Source: Chloracidobacterium sp. (GTDB taxonomy: Bacteria > Acidobacteriota > Blastocatellia > Pyrinomonadales > Pyrinomonadaceae). Taken from it: a DNA stretch of 64,000 nucleotides. The stretch is taken from positions 135,622 through 199,621 of the forward strand of contig JADJWM010000016.1 of assembly GCA_016716365.1 (NCBI GenBank). Reading direction: 5' to 3'. A program made the translations under genes and the position numbers. The notes below the pieces were generated by a model, which saw nothing but the letters and a program-made list of their open reading frames with translations, was not told the origin of the DNA and ran no database searches. This document shows positions 9,969 through 17,318 of this stretch, piece after piece. Positions within the stretch are counted from its first letter, which is position 1. Each line of letters begins with the position of its first letter.

Positions 9969-10130
9969 TCAGGGTTCACCACCACCACTAAACATCGTTG
10001 CGTTCGCCGGATTCGGTTCGCTCCGATGACTCTCCGGTTGCTTTCCTCTTGAATGGATCTCCATCCAAACGATTGCTCCCAGGGATAAGGCGGTTCCTAC
10101 AACGACCACAATGATGGTACTCAAATCCAC
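9969..10130 (-). CDS. GTG-start small membrane protein, 53 aa
   Basis: A 53-residue frame starting with GTG, eight bases after a full AAAGGAGG, which decides the start. Residues 3-22 form one hydrophobic helix (STIIVVVVGTALSLGAIVW); the rest is polar and ends in glycines. It resembles the 46-residue protein at 7316 in layout. It is the last gene of the minus-strand unit 10744-9969. Function unknown. Confidence 0.6.
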   Translation of the reverse strand: MDLSTIIVVVVGTALSLGAIVWMEIHSRGKQPESHRSEPNPANATMFSGGGEP

Positions 10131-10165
10131 GCTAGAACCTCCTTTAGGTTCGGCACCCGCTATTC

Positions 10166-10438
10166 TCAGGCCTCGGAGCGATCTCGATCTCTTCGCCAGC
10201 GGAGTTTCGTGACGTCAGGCGAGATTCGCCTCAAGATCCAGTACGTTTTCTTTGCCGTAAGCGGCAGAACGTCCTCGATTCGCCGGCCATCGAATGCCAC
10301 GGCTGCTTCCAACACCGAGTCGGGTATCCCGTTGACGGTGTATCCGCTAGTTTCGAGTTGGCGTCGAATCCGCCGCAGAACCCGTCTTGTCCGACAATGC
10401 TCGAGCTGCAGCCATTTCATGTAGATCGATCTCAGCAT
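10166..10438 (-). CDS. Basic hypothetical protein, 90 aa
   Basis: A 90-residue, strongly basic protein preceded by AAGGAAGG. The first part is a charged helix with many arginines (CRTRRVLRRIRRQL) and the middle has an alternating pattern (EAAVAFDGRRIEDVLPLTAKKTYWILRRI). It has no transmembrane segment or known motif and could be a nucleic-acid- or ribosome-binding stress protein, but this is only composition. It sits in the same unit as the two small membrane proteins on either side. Confidence 0.6.
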   Translation of the reverse strand: MLRSIYMKWLQLEHCRTRRVLRRIRRQLETSGYTVNGIPDSVLEAAVAFDGRRIEDVLPLTAKKTYWILRRISPDVTKLRWRRDRDRSEA

Positions 10439-10561
10439 TCCTTCCTTCCTATAGCTGCTCCCAATTGCCGGTCTCGCGTTAGTCTCGATTTTGCCCTGAT
10501 TACTCGATCAAGAGGCAAACCAGCAAGACGCGGTCTCATAACGGCACGTCGCTCTTTCCTT

Positions 10562-10744
10562 CTAACGTTTCTCACCTTTCGTCATAGTCAGCGGCCCCGC
10601 CATCATCATTCCCAGAAAGACGAGCATCGCCGTGAGCATGCCAACGGGTATTAGGAACCCGGCATTTAGGAATCCCGCGAGGTACGAAGAAACCGTCATC
10701 CCAACAATCAGGAACCAAAACAGGGCTATCGTACGTATTAGCAT
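10562..10744 (-). CDS. Two-span small membrane protein, 60 aa
   Basis: A 60-residue protein that is almost entirely hydrophobic, with two helices (about residues 4-26 and 29-51) and a short basic tail. AGGAG precedes the ATG. It is the first gene of the unit 10744-9969. The tandem operator at 10979-11015 lies 235 bp upstream, a longer leader than for the other targets. Function unknown. Confidence 0.6.
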   Translation of the reverse strand: MLIRTIALFWFLIVGMTVSSYLAGFLNAGFLIPVGMLTAMLVFLGMMMAGPLTMTKGEKR

Positions 10745-10978
10745 CTAAAACCTTTCTCCTTTCCTGTATATTTTGGTGCCGCCCCTTGAGTGCACCACCG
10801 CTGTGGTTGCATTCAAAGATGCACCGCTCGTTTGCGTAGCTCTTGACCTTCTAAAGGTCGCCCTCGCTGTATTGAACTGAGACCGGTTCTTGATGCGTCG
10901 CCTTACTTTGGATTGACGCCACTTGCGAGAGCAGCTGTGCACAATCTCTACATTAGGATCACCTAGGCGAATCAAACA

Positions 10979-11015
10979 GGGTATTAACACCCGATCTTCG
11001 GGCGTATAAACACTT
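10979..11015 (-). promoter_or_regulatory. Tandem palindromic operator, copy 3
   Basis: GGGTATTAACACCC (10979-10992, identical to the 9009 copy) and GCGTATAAACACTT (11002-11015), spaced 23 bp. It lies in the divergent region between the 10744 unit (minus) and the first usp gene (plus). Confidence 0.75.
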
Positions 11016-11069
11016 GTCACATCGATAGAGTCCTATCGAGCTCCCGACCTGCGTTTGAAGTGTGCTGGT

Positions 11070-11106
11070 GCGTAGAAATACGCGATCGAAGCAAGTAGTA
11101 ACACTC
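11070..11106 (+). promoter_or_regulatory. Tandem palindromic operator, copy 4
   Basis: GCGTAGAAATACGC (11070-11083) and AAGTAGTAACACTC (11093-11106), spaced 23 bp. It lies 120 bp upstream of the first universal-stress gene. The first half-pair is nearly identical to that at 9916 (one difference). Confidence 0.65.
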
Positions 11107-11226
11107 TTATAGTCAGAGCCTCATAGTGACTAATCTGAAGTGGTGAATTCAGCTCTGGATCGTATGCACTTGTCATCCAGCGCATCGTTGCAAGAGCTGT
11201 GAGAGAAGATCGGAGGTATTTTTTAA

Positions 11227-12123
11227 ATGAAGGTATTGATCGGGTACGACGGTTCAAGACATTCCGACACGGCTCTGGACGATCTGAGGCTAGCGGGACT
11301 GCCCCGCGAGATGAAAAGCCTAATTGTCTCGGTAGCTGATCCCCTAATGGCTAGTCGGCCGCTTCGAGAGGTAGTAGCGCTTGCGATGCCTTCGCGGCGC
11401 GTAGTGTCGGGAGATTTCGCCCAATCACAGGGAGACCGGGCGATCCTAGCTGAGGAATTCTCGATGAAGGCGGTAAACCGCCTCCTCCTGGAGTTCCCAG
11501 ATTGGGAGGTTGCGAATCAGACTCGAATAGGAACAGCGGCGTGGGAGCTCATCGACGCTGCAGATGAATGGAATGCGGATCTGGTTGTGGTGGGATCCGA
11601 AAGCGTTCCTGTGGTCGAGCGAATTCTCCTGGGTAGCGTGTCGAAAAGAGTCGCGACCGAGTCGCGGCGCTCGGTGAGAGTTGCCCGCTCTGTCGAAAGG
11701 AAGAAGCCATATGCCCCCCCGAAGATCACTATCGGGGTTGATGGTTCTCCGGCCGCTCAGGAGGCGGTCTATGAAGTAGGGCGGAGGGTTTGGCCGGACG
11801 GAACTCAGGTGAAGTTGGTAGTTGCTCGCAGCGGCCAACCAATGCCCGGCTATGATCAACGACCCGGTAATCAGGCGGAATCCATGTTGGAGTGGGCCAG
11901 GTATCACCTGAAGGCGACCGGACTGAACGTATCAATGTCCATTCAGACAGGCGATCCTAAGCGCATTCTGCTTGGAGAAGCTCGAAAATGGCGCTCTGAC
12001 TGCCTTTTCGTTGGATGTCGCAACTTCAAAAGCGGCTTCGAGAGATACAAGTTAGGGAGTGTCTCGACCGCAGTCGTCACGAAGGCTCCATGTTCAGTTG
12101 AGATCGTGCGCCCTGTCGAGTAA
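11227..12123 (+). CDS. Tandem-domain universal stress protein with altered ATP loop
   Basis: A 298-residue cytoplasmic protein made of two Usp domains (about 1-155 and 165-298), each starting with the typical strand MKVLIGYDGS / KITIGVDGS. Domain 1 ends with VVVGSESVPVVERILLGSVSKRV. The canonical ATP-binding pattern G-2x-G-9x-G-S has lost its second glycine here (GSES instead of GSxG). Domain 2 has GCRNFKSGFERYKLGSVS, also non-canonical. ATP binding may therefore be weakened compared with the paralogue at 12836. GGAGGT lies in front of the ATG, a 23-bp-spaced operator pair 120 bp upstream, and a strong terminator follows. Confidence 0.9.
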   Translation: MKVLIGYDGSRHSDTALDDLRLAGLPREMKSLIVSVADPLMASRPLREVVALAMPSRRVVSGDFAQSQGDRAILAEEFSMKAVNRLLLEFPDWEVANQTRIGTAAWELIDAADEWNADLVVVGSESVPVVERILLGSVSKRVATESRRSVRVARSVERKKPYAPPKITIGVDGSPAAQEAVYEVGRRVWPDGTQVKLVVARSGQPMPGYDQRPGNQAESMLEWARYHLKATGLNVSMSIQTGDPKRILLGEARKWRSDCLFVGCRNFKSGFERYKLGSVSTAVVTKAPCSVEIVRPVE

Positions 12124-12137
12124 GGCTATGGGAAGGG

Positions 12138-12167
12138 AGCGGCAACGGACGAGTATCCGTTGCCGCT
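12138..12167 (+). terminator. Terminator hairpin after first usp
   Basis: A perfect 12-bp stem, AGCGGCAACGGA / TCCGTTGCCGCT, with a 6-base loop, 15 bp after the stop codon and followed by an AT-rich stretch. Confidence 0.8.
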
Positions 12168-12277
12168 ATAATCGGTCTGCGTCTCTGTGCTTCGATAGAC
12201 GCGCTCCCATTAGGTGCTTAAAAGGCGTCGCAACTTGAATGCGTTGGGGTATTTCTTCGAACCGATTTTCTCCCGCG

Positions 12278-12493
12278 TCACCCTTTACTTTGGAAAGTCC
12301 TACTATGGTATTTTGGCTGAAATAGCCGATCGACCCACCACGGCAATACGGCTACAAAGAAGCCGAAAAAGAGAGTGGCGAAAATGAATCCGAAAATGCT
12401 TCGAGCAACGTCGCTCATGTTTCCCGTAAAATACAAAGTACCTGCTGTTGCAAGAACTACGAACCAAATCGCTGCGTAAATTCTCGGTACCAT
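12278..12493 (-). CDS. Two-span small membrane protein, 71 aa
   Basis: I start it at the ATG at 12493, behind GGACGGAA, rather than at the longer frame's ATG at 12550, because the extra residues are polar and unlike a leader. The product has two hydrophobic segments (about residues 4-23 and 31-52), an amphipathic WWVDRLFQP turn and a basic tail. It is transcribed divergently from the second usp gene, and the operator pair at 12576-12612 is 83 bp upstream. Function unknown; grouped with the other tiny membrane proteins of the island. Confidence 0.6.
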   Translation of the reverse strand: MVPRIYAAIWFVVLATAGTLYFTGNMSDVARSIFGFIFATLFFGFFVAVLPWWVDRLFQPKYHSRTFQSKG

Positions 12494-12575
12494 AACATTC
12501 CGTCCATCATTGAGATCTATCAACAAATCCATCTGTTGATACCTTGACATTAGCTCGAAGCGGAGGATGGCAACA

Positions 12576-12612
12576 GCGTGTAATCACGTAGCATAGGCGC
12601 GTGTTTTCACAC
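12576..12612 (-). promoter_or_regulatory. Tandem palindromic operator, copy 5
   Basis: GCGTGTAATCACGT (12576-12589) and GCGTGTTTTCACAC (12599-12612), spaced 23 bp, are more diverged from the best copy but keep the GCGTG...CAC frame. It faces the small membrane gene at 12278-12493. Confidence 0.6.
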
Positions 12613-12668
12613 AGTCCCAGTTCACGGCACATTCCGGCATAAGCTGCTAACAAGATGTGAAGAGAAAC

Positions 12669-12705
12669 ACGTGCTATCACTCGTTTCATTAGGGTAATTC
12701 CGCGC
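12669..12705 (+). promoter_or_regulatory. Tandem palindromic operator, copy 6
   Basis: ACGTGCTATCACTC (12669-12682) and GGGTAATTCCGCGC (12692-12705), spaced 23 bp, lie 130 bp upstream of the second usp start, nearly the same distance as for the first usp. These are weaker matches than copies 1-3. Confidence 0.5.
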
Positions 12706-12835
12706 TATCGAACAGTATGTCGAGCTACTAGGCTGAATATAAGGCAGGAAAACCATGCCGGCGAGACATACGGAAGAGACTCGCCGAAGTGCATTCGATC
12801 AAACCTGCAAGAACACGAGTGAGGTGCAAGCATAA

Positions 12836-13777
12836 ATGAGAGTACTTATTGGTTACGACGGTTCAGAGTATTCAGACGCGGCAATTGAGGATTTGAAAAA
12901 GGCCGGTCTTCCCCGCGACAGTAGAGCAATGGTTGTCTCTGTCGCTGACTTGCTAATGAGCAGTCCCGAGCTTTCCGCGGCAAACGGAAGTTCCATAACT
13001 TCTCGACGCGTCGCATCGGGGCTAAGAAAAGCTCAAGATCATGCCTCGCGCGTAACTGACGAAGTACACGACGCTGCAAAACAAGCGAAGAAACGTGTGC
13101 AAAAGCTCTTTCCAGAATGGAAGGTAGAATCTGAAGTTATGGTTGGATCTCCTGGGTGGGTACTGGTAGACCGAGCGAAGGAATGGAAAGCTGATCTAGT
13201 CGTTGTTGGTTCTCAGGGCCGTTCGGCCTTGAAGCGCCTGTTTCTCGGCAGTGTTTCTAGACGAGTGTTGAGCGAGGCATCTTGTTCAGTTCGAGTTGTA
13301 AGAACCCAACCCCACTCTCGGAACGATGATCCGCCGCGAATTATCATAGGTGTGGATGGCTCGCCAGCTGCCGAACAAGCGATCTACGGCGTCGGACAAC
13401 GGGTGTGGCCGGCTGGGACAGAAGTGCGACTTGTTTCAGTCGATGACAGCACACCCACTACTCAGATCATTTCACGGCTTCCCCAGGCGGCGGCTATGAT
13501 CAACAGCTATTACCGGAAAAGAGAATCGCGCATCTCTGCCATGCTCAAATGGGCAACAAAAGAGTTGAGAGCGATCGGAATTGAATCGTCGGTTGTAGCC
13601 CTCGAAGGGGAGGCTAAAACCATTCTCCTTCGGCAGGCTCGAGAGTGGAATGCCGACTGTATTTTTGTCGGAACCCGCGACTTCAAGAGTTCGTTCGAGC
13701 GGTTCCGTCTAGGTAGCGTTTCGACCGGTCTTGCAACAAGCGCTTCATGCCCAGTTGAGGTAGTTCGTCCATTTTGA
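12836..13777 (+). CDS. Tandem-domain universal stress protein
   Basis: A 313-residue paralogue of the protein at 11227, with two Usp domains. Domain 1 carries the intact ATP motif VVGSQGRSALKRLFLGSVS (G-2x-G-9x-G-S). Domain 2 has GTRDFKSSFERFRLGSVS, where the middle glycine is absent, as in the paralogue. An extra helical stretch (about residues 60-85, LRKAQDHASRVTDEVHDAAKQAKKR) sits inside domain 1. Usp proteins of this type act as soluble ATP-binding stress or dormancy factors. The intact loop here and altered loop in the neighbour suggest a division of labour. A tandem operator pair lies 130 bp upstream. Confidence 0.9.
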   Translation: MRVLIGYDGSEYSDAAIEDLKKAGLPRDSRAMVVSVADLLMSSPELSAANGSSITSRRVASGLRKAQDHASRVTDEVHDAAKQAKKRVQKLFPEWKVESEVMVGSPGWVLVDRAKEWKADLVVVGSQGRSALKRLFLGSVSRRVLSEASCSVRVVRTQPHSRNDDPPRIIIGVDGSPAAEQAIYGVGQRVWPAGTEVRLVSVDDSTPTTQIISRLPQAAAMINSYYRKRESRISAMLKWATKELRAIGIESSVVALEGEAKTILLRQAREWNADCIFVGTRDFKSSFERFRLGSVSTGLATSASCPVEVVRPF

Positions 13778-14075
13778 GACTGACGATTTGGTGACCAAAG
13801 CTACCTCCGCCTTAGGGGTTCGAATTCATGTTGAGCACGATTATGGTAAGTAATGTTTCCAGTCAACTTTTTACGAGGCAGTCGCTGGATCGCTGGGAGA
13901 ATGAAGGCGGAAGAATTCGCGATGAGAAAGCGGAATGGATCGATTTCCGCCCCAACGAAAGACGAAAAGGGTCTAGCACTAAGAGTACTCGATCGCCGGT
14001 AACAGCGAGGCGTATTGCCAGAGCGCCGCGCCCGTGGGCAGATTGATCACCCAGAACTCGGCACAGTCCTTGTCT
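13778..14075. other. Spacer between usp and the response regulator
   Basis: About 300 bp between convergent genes. A 72-codon plus-strand frame (13828-14046) exists but has no ribosome site, is arginine/serine-rich and is not convincing. No hairpin terminator is evident. Confidence 0.4.
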
Positions 14076-14711
14076 CTATTCGGTTCTTCTGGCGGCCGCA
14101 ATTTGGAGAGCCAGTTCCACACGGTTACCGAGGTTCTTCTTGTCGAGAATTCGACTGATGTGTCCCTCGATCGTTCGCAGGCTGAGACCAAGCTCGGCCG
14201 CGATCTCCTTATTGCTTAATCCGCGGGCGACGGCCTCCGCCACTCGCCATTCGGCATCGGTCAGTTCCTCATCGCGGATGAAGTCGTGGCTATCTTCATC
14301 TTTGTCACCGAACATCCGCGCGAGATCCGAATGCGTGCGCTCAACCCGGCTTAAGATCGCCGAAACTATTGCGGCCAATTCGTCCGGCTCAAAAGGCTTT
14401 GTGATGTACGCGTCTACTCCGGTTCGAAAACCCTGTATGCGATCGGCGGTCTCGTCCTTTGCCGTCAAAAAGACGATCGGGACCAACCTTGTACGAGCAT
14501 TCGATCGAAGGTTTCGAACAAGCTGATAACCATCCATTCCGGGCATACGAATATCACTGATTATCAGGTCGGGAAGACCTTCAGCGACACGAATCATTGC
14601 ATCTGCACCACGGCGCGCCGTCAAAACCTCATACCCTTCCGTCCGCAGCGTATCGGATACGGCTAACAACAAGCCCGGATCATCGTCTACCACCAGTAGT
14701 CTCTTTGCCAT
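14076..14711 (-). CDS. NarL/LuxR-type response regulator
   Basis: A 211-residue two-component regulator. The start is the ATG at 14711 (MAKRLLVVDDDPG), which overlaps the kinase gene by 32 bp. The receiver domain (1-120) has the acidic pocket DDD at 9-11, phosphoacceptor Asp53 (ISDIRMPGMDG), Thr near 81 (FLTAKDE) and Lys near 103 (ITKPFEPDE). A linker with EDSHDFIRDEELTDAE leads to a C-terminal GerE/LuxR helix-turn-helix (RVAEAVARGLSNKEIAAELGLSLRTIEGHISRILDKKNLGNRVEL). Response regulators of this class bind palindromes as dimers, often in tandem. It is therefore the best local candidate to read the 23-bp-spaced operators, which is an inference. Confidence 0.9.
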   Translation of the reverse strand: MAKRLLVVDDDPGLLLAVSDTLRTEGYEVLTARRGADAMIRVAEGLPDLIISDIRMPGMDGYQLVRNLRSNARTRLVPIVFLTAKDETADRIQGFRTGVDAYITKPFEPDELAAIVSAILSRVERTHSDLARMFGDKDEDSHDFIRDEELTDAEWRVAEAVARGLSNKEIAAELGLSLRTIEGHISRILDKKNLGNRVELALQIAAARRTE

Positions 14712-15903
14712 TCTCTCCCTCGCTATCCAACGCCATTTTCCCGCGGTCGGTCCCCCACAGCGGAAGTCGTATCGTAAAGGTGCTGCCATGTCCGACCTGG
14801 GTCTCGACAGAAATGTCGCCACCCATTCTCTCAACAACATTCTTCCCTAGGTAAAGTCCTAAGCCAACTCCGGACACATCTGCATCTTCGAGAAATTCCG
14901 CATATTCGGTGGCCTCGCTCATCGCGGCAGAGTGCTTGGCAGGACGCCCCCGGTGAAACTTGTCGAACAATACCGGCAGGTCTTCGAGGGGTATCCCGCG
15001 CCCGTTGTCGGTAACTTCGATCAAAACGAACCCGTCGTCAACGCGAGCATACAGCGAGATCACTCCACCATCCGGCGTATACTTTATGGCATTCTCGATC
15101 AAATTGCTCAATACGCGCCGAAGCGCTTTGGGGTCGGCACAAACTGAAGGGACCGCACCGAACGGCTTGATTTCAAGTTGGTGTCGACGCCTTTCGGCGG
15201 CACGCCTTTCAGCCTTAGCGCAAGATTGAACGACTTCCGATATGTCGACTTCCTCCTTCGATAGTCGAAAAACCCCTCCTTCGATCCGTGAGAGATCAAG
15301 TAAATTAAGTACCAGATCGATCTGCCTATCACATTCGACTGAGATGGTTTCGAGATACTCTAAGCGTTTCTCCTCAACGAGATCGCCGCGTAGCAATAGC
15401 CGCGTAAGAGCCTTTATAGTCGTTAAAGGGGTTCGCAACTCGTGCGATACACTGCTCACGAAGTCTGATTTCAGTGTGTCCAGCTCCGAGAATCTTCTCC
15501 GGCGTTCGACCAGACGCTCCGCCATCAAATTAAACCGGCGCTCAAGGGATCCAATTTCATCGCTCCCGTGTCCGGGCGATTCAGGAACTCGAGCCATAAA
15601 ATCGCCTTCAGAAATTCTTTCAGTTGCGCGGTCGAGGGCCTGAACGCGCCTCCGTATGCTTCTCGCGACGACTTCCGCGGCCAAAACTCCGCTGGCCACG
15701 GCAATCAGTGTTGCCATCCCTAAAACGAGAAGATCTGACCTATTTCGAAAGGTTTCGAGCAGAACAAAGGGCAACGCCGTTGCAAAGACAATGATCAGCA
15801 ATCGAGGAAGAATACCCATCTTCCCAGGAATTATAGCAATTGCCATTCTTTCGCCGACGCGAGTAAACACCTTATTTCGAGCGTGATAATACTCTCGATG
15901 CAA
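14680..15903 (-). CDS. Membrane histidine kinase (HAMP-HisKA-HATPase)
   Basis: A 407-residue sensor kinase. Two hydrophobic helices (about 31-50 and 57-78) enclose almost no periplasmic loop, so sensing is likely within the membrane or by a cytoplasmic ligand. A HAMP domain follows (about 80-132). The HisKA box is FVSSVSHELRTPL with His154. The ATPase domain has N-box NLIENAIKYTPDGG, G1 DNGRGIP, F-box FDKFHRG and G2 GVGLGLYLGKNVVERMGG. It is co-transcribed with the response regulator (32-bp overlap). An alternative start is Met20. The stimulus is unknown; the short loop and neighbours suggest redox, energy or envelope state. Confidence 0.9.
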   Translation of the reverse strand: MHREYYHARNKVFTRVGERMAIAIIPGKMGILPRLLIIVFATALPFVLLETFRNRSDLLVLGMATLIAVASGVLAAEVVARSIRRRVQALDRATERISEGDFMARVPESPGHGSDEIGSLERRFNLMAERLVERRRRFSELDTLKSDFVSSVSHELRTPLTTIKALTRLLLRGDLVEEKRLEYLETISVECDRQIDLVLNLLDLSRIEGGVFRLSKEEVDISEVVQSCAKAERRAAERRRHQLEIKPFGAVPSVCADPKALRRVLSNLIENAIKYTPDGGVISLYARVDDGFVLIEVTDNGRGIPLEDLPVLFDKFHRGRPAKHSAAMSEATEYAEFLEDADVSGVGLGLYLGKNVVERMGGDISVETQVGHGSTFTIRLPLWGTDRGKMALDSEGENGKETTGGRR

Positions 15904-15977
15904 ATGAAGTGATTGACTAGACTTTAATCTGACAGGCCGATGTCAGTTGTTTCTCTCACACTTTATATAGAGTTGAG

Positions 15978-16982
15978 GTGTGCATTATGTATTCATCGCG
16001 TGTTTCGAAAGACCCTACAGATACAAATGTTAATCTGCGATCATGCCCGACGGATCAAGGAAACGTCTGGGCAGTGATCCTAGCCGGAGGTGATGGGTTG
16101 CCAAGAACTTCACGCGTACCCTCCTACCGGCGAGGGCAACGGCCAAGACAATTCTCCAGAACGGCCAATACTGATTTCATCATCAATCAGACAAGAGATT
16201 GGATCTCCGGCGCGATCTCTCCGGAGAGAACGCTATACACGGTTTCTTACGAACATCTGAGGTACGCTCACGATGTGCTCGATGATGTTCCGGATGAGAA
16301 CATCATCGTAGAACCTAAGGATGACGGAACAGTCTTCGCGATGCTCTATAGTTTGCTTCGTCTTAGAGAAAAAGACCCCTTCGCAACAGTGGTATTTCTC
16401 CCGGCTGACGTGTCTACCCCGGATGGAGACGGCTTTCTCGCTGGCGTGCGCGACGCGATCGAGGCGGTCCGGCAAGTACCAACGCTCACTTTACTGGGGG
16501 TCGAACCAGCAACACCAGATACTGACCGCGAGTGGATCGAGCCGGACCTGTCCGTCCCGATACACAACTCGTTAAACCTATGGCGGGTGCTTGGTTTTAA
16601 GGATAGAGTGTCGCGGCAAGAGGCCAACGAGCTGTTTGATCGAGGCGGACTTTGGAATAGCAACGTTGTGGTCGGAACCATCCCGACCTTCTTGCGAAAG
16701 ATACGCCGAGCGAAATCACATATATACGATGCGTTTGTTGCAGCCGCACCCCGAATCGGAACGCCCGCGGAGTTCGTTGCGATCCAAAGGGTCTACTATG
16801 AGAACTCCACTGAAAGTGATTTTTCACGAGAAATCTTGCCGTACTCAGCTGAGAAGATCGCTGTGGTTCCGGTCACTTCCAGGGGCGTCAAAGGCGCTGG
16901 GAAGAGTATAGCCCAACCGCCGAGCGCCCTGGACAGTGGCCTTCTGCATGCGAAGCCGATTGCAGTCGCCGCGGCAGCGTAG
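15978..16982 (+). CDS. Mannose-1-phosphate guanylyltransferase-like protein, probably inactive
   Basis: A 334-residue protein clearly paralogous to the sugar-nucleotidyltransferase at 22125. They share NVWAVILAGGDG, EPKDDGTVFAMLYSLLRL, DREWIEP, GLWNSNVVVGT and SDFSREIL. The catalytic features of the family are broken. The pyrophosphorylase signature GGDGSRL/PKQF becomes GGDGLPR...PRQF with an altered spacer. The FWEKP sugar-binding motif becomes FKDRVS, and the W-x-DLGT motif near the C-terminus is missing. I infer a pseudo-enzyme, perhaps regulatory or binding GTP only. It is divergent from the kinase gene. Its preservation as a full open frame argues against simple decay. Confidence 0.75.
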   Translation: MCIMYSSRVSKDPTDTNVNLRSCPTDQGNVWAVILAGGDGLPRTSRVPSYRRGQRPRQFSRTANTDFIINQTRDWISGAISPERTLYTVSYEHLRYAHDVLDDVPDENIIVEPKDDGTVFAMLYSLLRLREKDPFATVVFLPADVSTPDGDGFLAGVRDAIEAVRQVPTLTLLGVEPATPDTDREWIEPDLSVPIHNSLNLWRVLGFKDRVSRQEANELFDRGGLWNSNVVVGTIPTFLRKIRRAKSHIYDAFVAAAPRIGTPAEFVAIQRVYYENSTESDFSREILPYSAEKIAVVPVTSRGVKGAGKSIAQPPSALDSGLLHAKPIAVAAAA

Positions 16983-16999
16983 AGCTTGTTTCGTCCGGC

Positions 17000-17284
17000 A
17001 TGAGTGCACGCATAGCAATGTTGACATTTCGAACTAACAACAAGAAGTACCTTGGATCCACGGCCCTTGAGATCGTGCGAGCATTGGAGGCAGACGCCGA
17101 GAACTACCGGCACCGAGGTCAATCTCTCAGGCAGTTTTTAGTTTGGTCCTTGCAGAGCCTCTCCGATCGTCTTCCGCCCCGCGACCTGGATCTGAGCGAT
17201 CGGCTTGATGACGACGAACTTGCTTTAAGCTACCTGTATTTACGCGACGAATACGGAGCCGGCAAATTCGAGGCGACCCCTTAG
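17000..17284 (+). CDS. Conserved hypothetical protein, ~90 aa
   Basis: A soluble acidic protein; the core from Met7 (MLTFRTNNKKYLGSTALEIVRALEADAENY) probably marks the true start at 17018, although neither ATG has a good ribosome site. Sequence style (QSLRQFLVWSLQSLSDRLPPRDLDLSDRLDDDELALSYLYLRDEYGAG) suggests a compact helical bundle. I believe similar proteins occur in stress islands of this phylum, but no function is known to me. It lies 17 bp after the nucleotidyltransferase-like gene and is probably co-transcribed. Confidence 0.6.
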   Translation: MSARIAMLTFRTNNKKYLGSTALEIVRALEADAENYRHRGQSLRQFLVWSLQSLSDRLPPRDLDLSDRLDDDELALSYLYLRDEYGAGKFEATP

Positions 17285-17318
17285 ACCCTCAGGGGCCCTT
17301 ACAGTCCAGGGATTATTT

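Noticed and set aside
10745..11020. A 91-codon minus-strand frame upstream of the small membrane gene
   Set aside because: Its start lies inside the tandem operator at 10979-11015, the product is serine/arginine-rich and patternless, and there is no ribosome site; treated as leader DNA.
13828..14046. A 72-codon plus-strand frame between usp and the response regulator
   Set aside because: No ribosome site, no hydrophobic or structural pattern, and it runs into the convergent regulator gene.
15944..15957. A further member of the tandem operator family before the kinase gene (CAGTTGTTTCTCTC)
   Set aside because: Only a single half-matching site; no partner 22 or 23 bp away on either side.
17280..17318. 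A shared terminator between 17284 and 17319 (CCCTCAGGGGCCC region)
   Set aside because: The arms pair poorly and no stem longer than five bases can be drawn.
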